Below, one piece after another: positions 7,018 through 16,496 of a DNA stretch of 28,834 nt. The notes beneath the pieces were generated by a model. The model was not told the DNA's origin. It saw nothing but the letters and a program-made list of their open reading frames with translations, and made no database searches. The stretch is from contig JALQUL010000337.1 of assembly GCA_023260735.1 (NCBI GenBank), positions 1 to 28,834 of the forward strand, written 5' to 3'. The stretch comes from Limnohabitans sp. (GTDB taxonomy: Bacteria > Pseudomonadota > Gammaproteobacteria > Burkholderiales > Burkholderiaceae_C). The position numbers were made by a program, and so were the translations under genes. How positions within the stretch are numbered: the first letter of the stretch is position 1; each line of letters begins with the position of its first letter.

Positions 7018-8607
7018 ATGCCAGGCTCCAACTCTAATCTTTCATTAGCTAGCCAAGTTAATGTCGTTAGCCAACCTATTGCGGTTGAAATGAAGCAAAT
7101 TTCAAAACGCTTTGGTGCAGTGCAAGCCAATGATCAGGTCAACTTGCAAGTACCCTTTGGCTCTATTCATGGTTTGGTAGGCGAAAATGGTGCGGGTAAG
7201 AGCACCCTCATGTCCATTTTGTATGGCATGTATAGTGCCGACTCTGGGGAAATTAAACTCTATAGTCAACTCACTAAAATTCGCCAAACGCAAGATGCGA
7301 TTGCAGCAGGTATTGGCATGGTGCATCAACATTTTATGTTGGTCGGTACTATGACGGCACTTGAAAATATTATGCTGGGGGCAGAGTCCTCTTGGCTGTT
7401 TGATCGAGCTCAGGCCAGTGCCAGAAAAAAACTAGAACAACTCATGCAAAGCACGGGTTTATATGTGGAGTTAGATGCCTTAGTCGATCAGCTTAGTGTG
7501 GGAAATTGCCAGCGCCTTGAAATTTTAAAAACGCTTTTTAGAGGTGCCAAAATATTAATTCTTGATGAGCCCACAGCGGTATTAACACCCCAAGAAACGA
7601 TTAGTTTATTTGAGGTGCTGAAAAAATTGCGCAGTCAAGGTACTACCATCATGATCATTACTCATAAATTAAAAGAAGTAATGGCCTTGTGTGATAACGT
7701 TACGGTAATGCGGGGTGGCAAAGTAGTCCATGAGTCGGCTATTGCCAATACCAGCACCGAAAAACTCGCCCAAGCCATGGTAGGTAGGGCGGTGCATATG
7801 GGGGCGCAAGATCATGTCGCTCCAATTCAAACCTTGCAGTTAGCGGCAGAGCTAAAAAACATCAGTTTAAAAGATCACCGAGGCGTTTTAAAACTTAATC
7901 AAATTAACTTAAAACTTTTTGCCGGCGAAATAGTCGGGGTAGCTGGTGTTTCTGGTAACGGGCAATCTGAATTATTAGATGTGCTCTCTGGTATGCAAAT
8001 ACCTCAGCAAGGACAATTACAAATTGCAGATCATCAATTTGAAGGTAAAAACTGGCTTAATCCTACTTTGGCAAGGCAAATTCGTATAGGCCATATTCCA
8101 GAGGACAGGCATGGCCGAGCCATGGTGTTAGATTTTGCAGCTTGGGAATCAGGTGTGTTGGGTTTTGAAGATAAAAATTCTAAAAATGGTTGGATGGATC
8201 ATGGCCAAATGAAAACCCATGTGCAAGAATTAATGCATCAATACGATGTTAGGCCCCCCCATATTCATTTAAAGTGCGGTCAATTTTCTGGGGGTAATCA
8301 GCAAAAACAAGTGATTGCCCGAGAGTTGTCAGAACAACCCACTATTTTATTAATTGGTCAACCTACCCGTGGTGTTGATATTGGTGCCATTGAATTTATT
8401 CATCAACAAATTCGTAAAGCCCGAGATGCAGGCTGTGCTGTGTTATTGGTTTCTAGTGAGTTAGATGAAGTATTAGCCCTTGCCGATAGGGTTATTGTGA
8501 TGAATCAAGGCAGTATTGCAGGCGAGTTAGCTATAAAAGATTGCAATGAAATCAATATTGGTTTATTAATGGCGGGAGATACTCGCAAAGCGGAGACAGT
8601 ACAATGA
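7018..8607 (+). CDS. Nucleoside ABC importer ATP-binding protein (two ATPase domains)
   Basis: Cytoplasmic ATPase of a BmpA/NupABC-type importer, 529 residues with two nucleotide-binding domains. Domain 1 has Walker A GENGAGKST (about 54-62), an ABC signature LSVGNCQRLE (about 158) and Walker B ILILDEPTA (about 180). Domain 2 has a degenerate Walker A lacking Lys (GVSGNGQSE, about 309), signature FSGGNQQKQ (about 422) and ILLIGQPTRGVD (about 442). A degenerate second Walker A is usual for this sugar/nucleoside-type family. The LSVGNCQ signature is odd, since LSVGQQQ is the common form. The start has a ribosome-binding site AGAGAG. The stop overlaps the next start (ATGA at 8604-8607), indicating coupled translation with the first permease. 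Confidence 0.94.
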   Translation: MPGSNSNLSLASQVNVVSQPIAVEMKQISKRFGAVQANDQVNLQVPFGSIHGLVGENGAGKSTLMSILYGMYSADSGEIKLYSQLTKIRQTQDAIAAGIGMVHQHFMLVGTMTALENIMLGAESSWLFDRAQASARKKLEQLMQSTGLYVELDALVDQLSVGNCQRLEILKTLFRGAKILILDEPTAVLTPQETISLFEVLKKLRSQGTTIMIITHKLKEVMALCDNVTVMRGGKVVHESAIANTSTEKLAQAMVGRAVHMGAQDHVAPIQTLQLAAELKNISLKDHRGVLKLNQINLKLFAGEIVGVAGVSGNGQSELLDVLSGMQIPQQGQLQIADHQFEGKNWLNPTLARQIRIGHIPEDRHGRAMVLDFAAWESGVLGFEDKNSKNGWMDHGQMKTHVQELMHQYDVRPPHIHLKCGQFSGGNQQKQVIARELSEQPTILLIGQPTRGVDIGAIEFIHQQIRKARDAGCAVLLVSSELDEVLALADRVIVMNQGSIAGELAIKDCNEINIGLLMAGDTRKAETVQ

Positions 8608-9731
8608 AGTCCAACCATTCCTTACCCCATTGGGCTGAATATATTTTATTGCCACTGCTGAATTTAGCCATCGCTTTAGTAGTCTCTGGTGTGGTGGTAA
8701 GCCTTATTGGGCAAGACCCAATTCAAGTCATTCAAGTCTTAATTAAAGGTGCTTTTGGTTCACAACGCGGTTTTAGTTATACCCTTTATTACGCTACCTC
8801 TTTTATTTTTACTGGCCTAGCAGTTGCAGTCGCATTAAAGGGTGGTTTGTTTAATATTGGGGGCGAAGGTCAAGCCGTGATGGGTGGCCTTTGCACTGGT
8901 TTAGTGGCCCTATGGTTATCGCCTTATTTGCCTGCTTGGATTATGTTACCCACTATGCTGTTAGCTGCTGCTTTAGGTGGCATGATTTGGGCCGCCATAC
9001 CGGGTTATTTACAAGCATGGCGAGGCAGTCATATTGTGATTACCACCATTATGTTTAATTTTTTAGCGGCCTCGGTTTTGACTTATTTATTAGTCAATTG
9101 GTTAAAAGCACCGGGTTCTATGTCAGTCGAGAGTCGTTCATTTGCCGCTTCGGCCAAGCTACCTTCCATGCATGAATTTTTATCTTGGTTAGGTGTTTCT
9201 TGGGCTTCATCTCCTCTTAACACGAGTTTCTTTTTGGCTTTGTTAGCAGCCCTTGGCGTTTATTTCTTTTTATGGTTTAGCAAAGCTGGCTACCGCCTTA
9301 GAACCGTGGGTCTTAGTGAGGGGGCTGCTCAATATGCAGGCATGAATACCAAAGTGCAATTATTAACTTGTATGGCTATTTCAGGAGCTTTAGCAGGTTT
9401 GGTCGGTATGAACGAAATCGCAGGTGTTAGTGGCCGCATTTTATTAGATTTTGCGGCGGGGGCTGGTTTTACTGGAATTGCGGTTTCTTTAATGGGCCGT
9501 AATCATCCTTTAGGAATAGTATTTGCCAGTTTATTGTTTGGTGCTTTGTTCCAAGGTGGTGCCGAGGTCTCATTTGTAGTGCCAGGTTTTACCCGTGATA
9601 TGGTGGTAGTACTGCAAGGTTTTATTGTGATGTTTACTGGGGCAATGGCTTATGTGATTGCCCCTAGCCTTGCTAAATTAATTCATTTAGTGCAATCTAA
9701 AAATAAAGCCCAAGGAGTAGTCAATGGATGA
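8604..9731 (+). CDS. Nucleoside ABC importer permease 1
   Basis: Integral membrane permease (BPD_transp_2 / PF02653 type), 375 residues, one of the two channel subunits for the ATPase above. Multiple hydrophobic segments are visible, for example ILLPLLNLAIALVVSGVVVS, FIFTGLAVAVAL, LPTMLLAAALGGMIWAAI and FLALLAALGVYFFLWF. Family motifs include KGGLFNIGGEGQ and, in the cytoplasmic coupling region, YRLRTVGLSEGAAQYAGM. It overlaps the ATPase gene by 4 bases and the second permease gene by 8 bases, so the three are one translationally coupled unit. Confidence 0.94.
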   Translation: MKSNHSLPHWAEYILLPLLNLAIALVVSGVVVSLIGQDPIQVIQVLIKGAFGSQRGFSYTLYYATSFIFTGLAVAVALKGGLFNIGGEGQAVMGGLCTGLVALWLSPYLPAWIMLPTMLLAAALGGMIWAAIPGYLQAWRGSHIVITTIMFNFLAASVLTYLLVNWLKAPGSMSVESRSFAASAKLPSMHEFLSWLGVSWASSPLNTSFFLALLAALGVYFFLWFSKAGYRLRTVGLSEGAAQYAGMNTKVQLLTCMAISGALAGLVGMNEIAGVSGRILLDFAAGAGFTGIAVSLMGRNHPLGIVFASLLFGALFQGGAEVSFVVPGFTRDMVVVLQGFIVMFTGAMAYVIAPSLAKLIHLVQSKNKAQGVVNG

Positions 9732-10680
9732 AGTGTTTTGGGGCTCTATGATTGCCTCTACCTTAAGAGTATCAACCCCTTTAATTTTATGTGCATTGGC
9801 TGGATTATTTAGCGAGCGCAGTGGGGTGGTTGATATTGGCCTAGAAGGTAAATTATTAGCTTCTGCATTTGCCGCTGCTGCGACTGCGGTTAGTACACAA
9901 AGTTTAACGTTGGCGATGATGGCGGCAATTGCTGTCGCTATTAGTTTTTCGCTTATTCACGGATTTGCTTGTGTGACCCATTCTGGAGATCAAGTCATAT
10001 CGGGTGTAGCTATTAACATTGTGGCCGCTGGTTTAACCGCCGTATTAGGAGCGGCTTGGTTTAGGCAAGGTGGGCAAACCCCTTCTGTACCCGATCATGT
10101 TCGTATGGGACCTCTTAGTCCCGATTTAGCCAATGCCCTGCAAAATCACAAAATATTAGAAGCTTTTTTAGGACAGAGTAGTTTGGTCTATATTGGCTTT
10201 TTAGCGGTACTCGCTAGCTGGTGGTTGTTATGGAAAACCCGTTTTGGCCTACGCCTTAGAGCCGTTGGAGAAAATCCAGCCATGGTAGAAAGTGCAGGCG
10301 TATCGGTGCAAAGAATGCGTTATAGTGCATTAGTCATTAATGGAGTGTTATGTGGTTTGGCGGGTGCTTATTTAGTCTTATCTTTAAGTGCTTCTTTTGT
10401 GCCGAATATGTCGGCAGGCAGAGGTTTTATGGCATTAGCCGCTTTAATTTTTGGTAAATGGAAACCCAAAGCCACTCTCTTGGCTTGTTTATTATTTGGT
10501 TTCCTAGATGCAGCCGCAATTCGTTTGCAAGGGGTGGTGTTACCTACTATTGGTGAAATACCCGTGCAGTTTATTCAAGCCTTGCCTTATTTATTAACGG
10601 TAATTTTATTAGCTGGTTTTATTGGTAAAGCAGTGGCACCTAAAGCAATTGGTGTGCCCTACACCAAAGAGCGTACATAA
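9724..10680 (+). CDS. Nucleoside ABC importer permease 2
   Basis: Second permease subunit (PF02653 type), 318 residues, pairing with permease 1 in the inner membrane. Typical motifs are LIHGFACVTHSGDQVISGVA, RSGVVDIGLEGKLL, and the coupling segment FGLRLRAVGENPAMVESAGV. Hydrophobic stretches alternate through the whole length. The start ATG at 9724 lies inside the last codons of permease 1 and is preceded by AAGGAG, a strong ribosome-binding site. cdd starts 7 bases after its stop. Confidence 0.94.
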   Translation: MDEVFWGSMIASTLRVSTPLILCALAGLFSERSGVVDIGLEGKLLASAFAAAATAVSTQSLTLAMMAAIAVAISFSLIHGFACVTHSGDQVISGVAINIVAAGLTAVLGAAWFRQGGQTPSVPDHVRMGPLSPDLANALQNHKILEAFLGQSSLVYIGFLAVLASWWLLWKTRFGLRLRAVGENPAMVESAGVSVQRMRYSALVINGVLCGLAGAYLVLSLSASFVPNMSAGRGFMALAALIFGKWKPKATLLACLLFGFLDAAAIRLQGVVLPTIGEIPVQFIQALPYLLTVILLAGFIGKAVAPKAIGVPYTKERT

Positions 10681-10687
10681 GGTTTTT

Positions 10688-11134
10688 ATGAGTTTTCAAA
10701 ATCAAAATTTAGTTCCTAGTTGGTTAGATGCCGACACCCAAGAGGCGCTTTTAAAAGCGGCCCTAGAGGCACAAAAAAATGCCTATGCACCTTATTCAAA
10801 ATTTTTGGTGGGCGCTGCCATCCTAGATGAAAATGGTAATATTCATTCGGGCTGTAATGTAGAAAATGCCGCCTATCCCGAAGGCACTTGTGCCGAGGCT
10901 GGCGCTATTGCTGCAATGGCATCTCAGGGATCAAGATCTATAAGAGCTTTGTTGGTAGTGGGTAATGGGAATCAATGGGTAACACCATGCGGTGGATGTC
11001 GTCAAAAAATTCGTGAGTTTGCCACCGCTACTGCGCCCATCTTAATTGCGAACCCAGAAAAAATATTAGCTGCACTTAATTTAGATATTTTGCTCGCCCA
11101 TAGTTTTGGTCCCGATCATCTCACCATCATTTAA
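10688..11134 (+). CDS. cdd: Cytidine deaminase
   Basis: Deaminates cytidine and deoxycytidine to uridine and deoxyuridine in the cytoplasm. The 148 residues fit the small homotetrameric class. The zinc site is complete: TCAEAG supplies one Cys and the catalytic Glu, PCGGCRQ supplies two Cys, and substrate contact CNVENAAYPEGT is present. A longer frame begins at 10622, but it overlaps permease 2 out of frame. I chose the ATG at 10688 because AAGG lies 5 bases upstream and MSFQNQ is followed closely by the family start. It is part of the transporter operon. Unlike many Cdd proteins (CAERNA), the catalytic motif reads CAEAGA. Confidence 0.93.
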   Translation: MSFQNQNLVPSWLDADTQEALLKAALEAQKNAYAPYSKFLVGAAILDENGNIHSGCNVENAAYPEGTCAEAGAIAAMASQGSRSIRALLVVGNGNQWVTPCGGCRQKIREFATATAPILIANPEKILAALNLDILLAHSFGPDHLTII

Positions 11135-11155
11135 ATCTTTTAGAAAGTAAAAACC

Positions 11156-11953
11156 ATGACTGCATTAGAAGTACTACAACAACGTTTCCCCAATGCCAAA
11201 CCAAAAATTGCAGTGATTCTAGGCTCTGGTTGGGGAGATTTTGCTAAGGCAATTGAAAATCCACAAACTGTCAGCTATAAAGACTTACCAGGCTTTCCTT
11301 TGCCTAGCGTGCAAGGCCATGCCAGTGATTTAATTTATGGCACTTTTGGCGATAAAGAGGTGGTCATATTAACGGGCCGTAAACACACTTATGAAACAGG
11401 TGATGCCGATGGCATGAAACTACCCATTCGCACCTTAAAAGCATGGGGTTGTGAAGTCTTAGTACAAACTAATGCCGCAGGAAGTTTACGCCCCTTTATG
11501 CAACCAGGCAGTTTAATGATGATTAACGATCATATTAACTTGCCACAACGCTCACCCTTAATTGGTGAGACGGGATCAGAGCGTTTTGTGAGTATGGTCA
11601 ATGCCTATGATGCCGACCTACGTAGCAAAGCAATGGCAATGGCTAAAGCACAGGGTTTGCCGGTTTATGAAGGTGTTTACGCTTGGTATGTAGGCCCACA
11701 ATTTGAAACCCCAGCTGAAATTCGTATGGCGGCCATTGTAGGCGCCGATGCAGTTGGCATGAGTACCGTGCCAGAAACCATTATTGCCCGTCATTCACAA
11801 ATGAAGGTGTTGGCTATTTCATTAATGACTAATATGGGTGCTGGTTTATCGGAAGAAAACATCAGTCATGCTCACACCTTAAGCCAAGCGCAAGCAGCCA
11901 GTGAAAACGCGACTAAGTTATTAACCCAAGTCATTCAAAACATGACGCTTTAA
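11156..11953 (+). CDS. Purine nucleoside phosphorylase (trimeric PunA type)
   Basis: Cleaves inosine, guanosine and their deoxy forms with phosphate to the base and (deoxy)ribose 1-phosphate, which DeoB then converts. Length 265 and the motifs ILGSGWGDFA (phosphate loop), GRKHTYE, QTNAAGSL, GPQFETPAEIRM and GADAVGMSTVPE place it in the trimeric PNP family (PF01048, class 2), not the hexameric DeoD family. SLMTNMGAG contains the Asn that in trimeric PNPs favours 6-oxopurines, so adenosine would have to pass through adenosine deaminase (3312-4340) first. It starts 21 bases after cdd. A 65-base gap precedes deoC. Confidence 0.93.
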   Translation: MTALEVLQQRFPNAKPKIAVILGSGWGDFAKAIENPQTVSYKDLPGFPLPSVQGHASDLIYGTFGDKEVVILTGRKHTYETGDADGMKLPIRTLKAWGCEVLVQTNAAGSLRPFMQPGSLMMINDHINLPQRSPLIGETGSERFVSMVNAYDADLRSKAMAMAKAQGLPVYEGVYAWYVGPQFETPAEIRMAAIVGADAVGMSTVPETIIARHSQMKVLAISLMTNMGAGLSEENISHAHTLSQAQAASENATKLLTQVIQNMTL

Positions 11954-12018
11954 TCGCATTCACACATCATCAAGCTATTATCCCTGCTTTTGCTTTTGAC
12001 TATTTTTTAAATGAAGTT

Positions 12019-12822
12019 ATGAATACCACTCTTATTGATTATGCTAAAACTGCTTTATCTTGTCTTGATTTGACCGAGTTATCAGATCAATGCCAAGCAT
12101 CAGATGTGGTTGCTTTGTGTGTAAAAGCCATAGGACAGCATAGCAGTGGTGTCAATATTGGGCAGGTGGCTGCGGTGTGTGTGTGGCCTGCATTTGTAGC
12201 GCAGGCTCGCTCTTTGTTACCCAACACTATTGAGGTAGCAGCAGTAGTTAATTTTCCATCGGGTCAAGAGCCTCTTAATCAGGTGAAAACCGATATTCAA
12301 ACCATTCGGGATGGTGGTGGCACAGAGGTCGATTGTGTGTTTCCGTATCAAGACTTAATGGCAGGTCAAGAAGCCACTTGTTTAGAATTTTTAAAACAAG
12401 TAAGAGTCGCTTGTAGCGGTATGCGCCTCAAATTAATTTTAGAAACAGGCGCTATGCAAGAGCCTAGTTTAATTGCCAAAGCCTGTGAAATTGGCTTGTT
12501 AGCAGGAGTTGATTTTTTAAAAACCAGCACTGGAAAAATTCCTCAAGGAGCTAGTCTTGAGGCTGCAGAAATTTTATTAACCGCCTTGCAACAATCTGGC
12601 AGAGCCAGCCAATTAGGTTTTAAACCCTCGGGCGGTATTAAAACAGTTCAAGATGCACAAAAGTATATCGATTTAAGCGCAAAAATAGTCGGTTCAGACT
12701 TTATTAACGCAGCCCATTTTAGGATAGGTGCAAGTGGTATTTGGAATGATATTGCCTCTATTTTGGGCGCACAAGCCAGCAGCACTAACTCAGTGGCTGC
12801 TTCGCAAAATCCACATTATTAA
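12019..12822 (+). CDS. deoC: Deoxyribose-phosphate aldolase
   Basis: Splits 2-deoxyribose 5-phosphate into glyceraldehyde 3-phosphate and acetaldehyde, the exit of deoxyribose to glycolysis. It is the E. coli-type DeoC (267 against 259 residues) rather than the shorter form. The Schiff-base lysine lies in DFLKTSTGK (about residue 167). The second lysine is in GFKPSGGIKT, and the proton-relay Asp is in GGTEVDCVFPYQDLMAG. The start follows AATGAAG. Position between punA and deoA matches its role downstream of phosphopentomutase. The last 15 residues after SILGAQ are extra relative to E. coli and of no known meaning. Confidence 0.94.
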   Translation: MNTTLIDYAKTALSCLDLTELSDQCQASDVVALCVKAIGQHSSGVNIGQVAAVCVWPAFVAQARSLLPNTIEVAAVVNFPSGQEPLNQVKTDIQTIRDGGGTEVDCVFPYQDLMAGQEATCLEFLKQVRVACSGMRLKLILETGAMQEPSLIAKACEIGLLAGVDFLKTSTGKIPQGASLEAAEILLTALQQSGRASQLGFKPSGGIKTVQDAQKYIDLSAKIVGSDFINAAHFRIGASGIWNDIASILGAQASSTNSVAASQNPHY

Positions 12823-12849
12823 TTTATTATTTTTAAAAGAACAACCATT

Positions 12850-14172
12850 ATGTTGGCACAAGAAATTATTCGTCTAAAACGAAATGGTGAAGTTTTAAGC
12901 ACCGAACAAATCAATGAGTTTGTCGAGGGCTTGGTAAGTCAAGCTTGGTCAGAAGGACAAGCCGCTGCTTTAGCAATGGCCATATTTTTTAACGGTATGA
13001 CCATGCCAGAGCGGGCCGACTTAACTAAGGCCATGATGAATTCTGGCTCTGTAATGGATTGGTCTTCTATGCAATTAGATGGCCCCATTTTAGATAAACA
13101 TTCTACTGGTGGAGTGGGGGATAAGGTCAGCTTAATGTTGGCACCCATGGTAGCGGCCTGTGGCGCTTACGTGCCCATGATCTCAGGTCGAGGGTTAGGC
13201 CATACGGGTGGTACGCTTGATAAATTCGATAGTATTATGGGTTATCAAACCCAACCCTCTCTTGAACTATTAAGACAGGCGGTGCAAACTGCGGGTTGTG
13301 CCATTATTGGTCAAACCAGCGATCTAGCCCCAGCCGATAAACGTTTATATGGTATTAGAGATGTAACGGCTACAGTTGAATCCATACCGCTTATTACCGC
13401 CAGCATTTTGTCTAAAAAATTAGCGGCTGGATTGCAAGGCTTGGCCATGGATGTGAAGTTTGGTAATGGTGCTTTTGCAGACAATCTAGAAATGGCCAGA
13501 GAGCTGGCGCAATCATTGGTGCAGGTTGCCAATTTAGCAGGTTTGCCTACCAATGCCTTATTAACCGACATGAATCAAGTTTTGGGTCATAGTGTAGGCA
13601 ATGCCCTAGAAATGCTAGAAGCCATTGAGTTTTTAAATGGTAGTTATCAAGACCCACGCTTGTTAGAAATTACTCTAGAGTTGGGTGCTGAAATGCTGGT
13701 GTTGGGTCAATTAGCCAGTAGTTTAGATAATGCCCGCGAGCAGTTGCTTACTCAATTAAATAACGGCAATGCAGCCAAGCGATTTGCTTTAATGGTACAA
13801 GCATTAGGTGGGCCAGCAGATTTAATGCAAAATCCACATCAGTATTTAAGCGCTGCAAACACCGTATTAGAAGTAAAAGCGCCGCATTCTGCATGGGTGG
13901 CTTCTATGGAAACTCGTGATATTGGTATTTTGTTAATCGAGTTGGGCGGAGGTCGTCGTAAAGCCTCTGACTCCATCGACCATAGTGTTGGCTTTACTGG
14001 TTTGCCGGCAATAGGAACGCGTCTAGAACAGGGACAAGTTTTTGCTAAAGTGCATGCCACTAGCCCTGCTCAAGCTCAAGAAATGGCGCAACGTTTATTG
14101 GCACTTTATCAATGGTCTAACACACCTGTAGCCACTACGCCTGCTATTTTAGAAAAAATTACTGGAGTATAA
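12850..14172 (+). CDS. deoA: Thymidine phosphorylase
   Basis: Phosphorolyses thymidine and deoxyuridine to base and 2-deoxyribose 1-phosphate. Length 440 is standard. The conserved phosphate-binding and signature region is DKHSTGGVGDKVSLMLAP (about residues 83-100), followed by SGRGLGHTGGTLDK. KRLYGIRDVTATVESIPLITAS is the family pattern around the pyrimidine site (split here by its first 4 residues). The C-terminal domain has DIGILLIELGGGRRKASDSI. The stop codon is separated from deoB by only 2 bases, and the deoB ribosome-binding site (GGAG) lies inside the deoA end. This implies co-translation. Confidence 0.96.
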   Translation: MLAQEIIRLKRNGEVLSTEQINEFVEGLVSQAWSEGQAAALAMAIFFNGMTMPERADLTKAMMNSGSVMDWSSMQLDGPILDKHSTGGVGDKVSLMLAPMVAACGAYVPMISGRGLGHTGGTLDKFDSIMGYQTQPSLELLRQAVQTAGCAIIGQTSDLAPADKRLYGIRDVTATVESIPLITASILSKKLAAGLQGLAMDVKFGNGAFADNLEMARELAQSLVQVANLAGLPTNALLTDMNQVLGHSVGNALEMLEAIEFLNGSYQDPRLLEITLELGAEMLVLGQLASSLDNAREQLLTQLNNGNAAKRFALMVQALGGPADLMQNPHQYLSAANTVLEVKAPHSAWVASMETRDIGILLIELGGGRRKASDSIDHSVGFTGLPAIGTRLEQGQVFAKVHATSPAQAQEMAQRLLALYQWSNTPVATTPAILEKITGV

Positions 14173-14174
14173 AA

Positions 14175-15428
14175 ATGAGTCGTGCGATTGTTTTAGTTCT
14201 CGATTCTTTTGGCATTGGTGCCGCCCCAGATGCCAATAAATTTGGTGATGTAGGCGCCAACACCTTTGGTAGCTTATTAAAATGGGCACAGCAACAAGGC
14301 CGTACGTTACAGATTCCAAACCTACAAAAAATGGGTTTGGCCCATGTCGCCCAAACCGCTACTGGTCAATGGCCCTTAGGTTTACCGCTTATTCAGCCAG
14401 AAAAATCAATTTATGCGGCGGCTGCCGAAAAAAGTTTTGGCAAAGATACTCCTAGTGGTCATTGGGAAATGATGGGTGTGCCAGTCGCCTTTGATTGGGG
14501 TTATTTTAAGCCTGGGGCTAAAGGCGAGAATATTTTTCCAGCGCATTTATACCAACGCTGGTTAAAAGAAGCAGGCTTAACGGGCAGCTTGGCCAATTGC
14601 CATGCCAGTGGTACAGAAGTGATTCAAGAGTGGGGCGATGAGCATATTAGAACCGGAATGCCAATTTGTTATACCAGTGCCGATAGCGTGTTTCAAATTG
14701 CGGCCCATGAAGATTATTTTAGTCTGGAACGGTTATTAAAAATTTGCGAAATCGCCAAACCCATTTTTGATGAGGCGCAAATTGCACGCGTCATTGCAAG
14801 ACCTTTTAAAGGCACTTCTGGTCACTATACCCGTACAGGTAATCGACGTGATTACACCACGCCGCCGCCAGGCGCAACTTTACTTGATCGCTTGGTCAGC
14901 GAGGGTCGTGAGGTGCATGCTGTAGGCAAAATTAGTGATATTTTTGCCCATCGTGGAATAACGACCAGTTACAAAGCCGATGGTCTCGATCAAATCTTCG
15001 AAAAAACTTTTTTAGCCCTAGAGAATTGCCCTGAAGGCTCTTTGGTGTTTAGCAATTTAGTTGATTTTGATATGCTCTATGGTCATAGGCGTGATGTTGC
15101 TGGGTATGCCATTGCCCTCGAAAAATTCGATGCTTGGTTGCCACAATTACAAGCCAGCCTTGAGCCACAAGATTATTTAGCTTTAATTGCTGACCATGGA
15201 TGTGACCCAAGTTGGCCGGGTTCAGACCACACTCGTGAGTTGGTTCCTCTGCTACTGTGGAATTCACAACTGGGCAGCACGACAGATGCGGGTCAGCGAG
15301 AAAGTTTTGCCGATTTAGGCCAAACTTTAGCTAAGGTTTTAAAGATAGATTCACTAGAGCATGGTCAAGTCCTACCAGGCTTGCCCGACTTGAATCTTTG
15401 GACCGAGCCTAAAGTGCAATATGTGTAA
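14175..15428 (+). CDS. deoB: Phosphopentomutase
   Basis: Interconverts (deoxy)ribose 1-phosphate and 5-phosphate, linking the two phosphorylases to DeoC and the pentose phosphate pathway. Alkaline-phosphatase-fold metalloenzyme of 417 residues (family about 390-410). N-terminal metal-binding Asp is in VLVLDSFGIGAAPDA. The phosphorylatable Thr lies in GKDTPSGHWEMMG (about residues 88-101). C-terminal metal ligands are in SNLVDFDMLYGHRRD, IADHGCDPSWPGSDHTRE. It is the last gene of the operon and is followed by a clear terminator. Confidence 0.96.
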   Translation: MSRAIVLVLDSFGIGAAPDANKFGDVGANTFGSLLKWAQQQGRTLQIPNLQKMGLAHVAQTATGQWPLGLPLIQPEKSIYAAAAEKSFGKDTPSGHWEMMGVPVAFDWGYFKPGAKGENIFPAHLYQRWLKEAGLTGSLANCHASGTEVIQEWGDEHIRTGMPICYTSADSVFQIAAHEDYFSLERLLKICEIAKPIFDEAQIARVIARPFKGTSGHYTRTGNRRDYTTPPPGATLLDRLVSEGREVHAVGKISDIFAHRGITTSYKADGLDQIFEKTFLALENCPEGSLVFSNLVDFDMLYGHRRDVAGYAIALEKFDAWLPQLQASLEPQDYLALIADHGCDPSWPGSDHTRELVPLLLWNSQLGSTTDAGQRESFADLGQTLAKVLKIDSLEHGQVLPGLPDLNLWTEPKVQYV

Positions 15429-15463
15429 GCCTAGGATTAAGCCTTAATCTCAACATTTTGATT

Positions 15464-15495
15464 AGCCTCAATTTTTAACAAGTTGGGGCTTTTTT
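15464..15495 (+). terminator. Rho-independent terminator after deoB
   Basis: AGCCTCAA (15464-15471) pairs with TTGGGGCT (15483-15490), with one G-U pair and an 11-base loop. It is followed by six T (15490-15495). It ends the nucleoside operon, 36 bases after the deoB stop. Confidence 0.8.
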
Positions 15496-15524
15496 AAAAC
15501 TCGTAAATTGCTTGGTAAGGGCCA

Positions 15525-16448
15525 TTACATCGGCTTTAACACATATTCATTGGCTATTTCAGCTGCCAATTTTGCATTGTTCATCACTAAGGCAATATTC
15601 GACTTTAAGCTATTGCCACCGGTTAGCTCGACTACTTTAGCGAGTAAAAACGGTGTGGACTCTTTACCCTTAATCCCTTGCTCAACTGCTTGCTGTAAAG
15701 CTTGCTCGATGGCAGCATCTATTTGCGCCTTTGGCATGGCAAACTCGTGAGGTATAGGGTTGGCTACTACCAAGCCGCCTTTTAGTCCCATGGCCCATTT
15801 GTGGCGCATGACGCTAGCAATTGATTGGGCGGTGTCCAGCTGGTAATTAACGGCAAAACCACTTTCGCGGGTAAAAAATGCGGGTAGTTCAGCGGTTTGA
15901 TAACCCACTACCGGTACGCCATAGGTTTCTAAGTATTCGAGGGTCAGGGCTAAATCTAAAATGGATTTAGCGCCTGCACACACCACTGCTACATTGGTTT
16001 GGGCTAATTCTTGCAAGTCGGCAGAAATATCGAAATTGCTTTCTGCACCACGGTGTACACCACCAATACCACCTGTAGCAAACACCTTAATACCCGCCAT
16101 AGCCGCAATAATCATAGTCGAGGCTACCGTGGTAGCCCCAGACTGCCCAGTGGCCACTATAAAGGCCATATCACGCCGACTGACCTTGGTAACGTTTTTT
16201 CCTTCCTTGCCCAAATAATTAATTTCTTCTGCGCTTAAACCTGCTTTTAGGCGACCCTTAACGATGGCTATGGTAGCTGGAATAGCGCCATTGGCTCGCA
16301 CCTGTGCTTCTACTGCCATAGCCGTCTCAACATTTTGTGGATAAGGCATGCCATGGGAAATAATGGTGGACTCTAAGGCTACCACTGCCTGATTGTTTTG
16401 TAAGGCAAAAGCTACTTCGGGGTGAATATCAAGTAATTGAGTGTTCAA
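15525..16448 (-). CDS. psuG: Pseudouridine-5'-phosphate glycosidase
   Basis: Breaks the C-C glycosidic bond of pseudouridine 5'-phosphate to uracil and ribose 5-phosphate, after phosphorylation by PsuK. It needs a divalent metal. Length 307 is typical. Family signatures are VALESTIISHGMPYPQN (general acid/base Glu region), RRDM, GATTVASTM, VFATGGIGGVHRG, DISADLQEL and VVCAGAKSILD (catalytic Lys), plus TLEYLETYGVPV. It lies downstream of psuK with a 48-base gap in the same direction, forming the standard psuK-psuG pair. It converges on the deo operon. Assignment is strong because nearly every family motif is intact. Confidence 0.96.
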   Translation of the reverse strand: MNTQLLDIHPEVAFALQNNQAVVALESTIISHGMPYPQNVETAMAVEAQVRANGAIPATIAIVKGRLKAGLSAEEINYLGKEGKNVTKVSRRDMAFIVATGQSGATTVASTMIIAAMAGIKVFATGGIGGVHRGAESNFDISADLQELAQTNVAVVCAGAKSILDLALTLEYLETYGVPVVGYQTAELPAFFTRESGFAVNYQLDTAQSIASVMRHKWAMGLKGGLVVANPIPHEFAMPKAQIDAAIEQALQQAVEQGIKGKESTPFLLAKVVELTGGNSLKSNIALVMNNAKLAAEIANEYVLKPM

Positions 16449-16496
16449 AATAAAATCCTTAAAAATGAGACGACATAATGGGTCGTGTGATGTGAG

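Noticed and set aside
10622..10687. 22-codon N-terminal extension of cytidine deaminase
   Set aside because: It lies within permease 2 in another frame; the ATG at 10688 has a better ribosome-binding site and the normal family N terminus.
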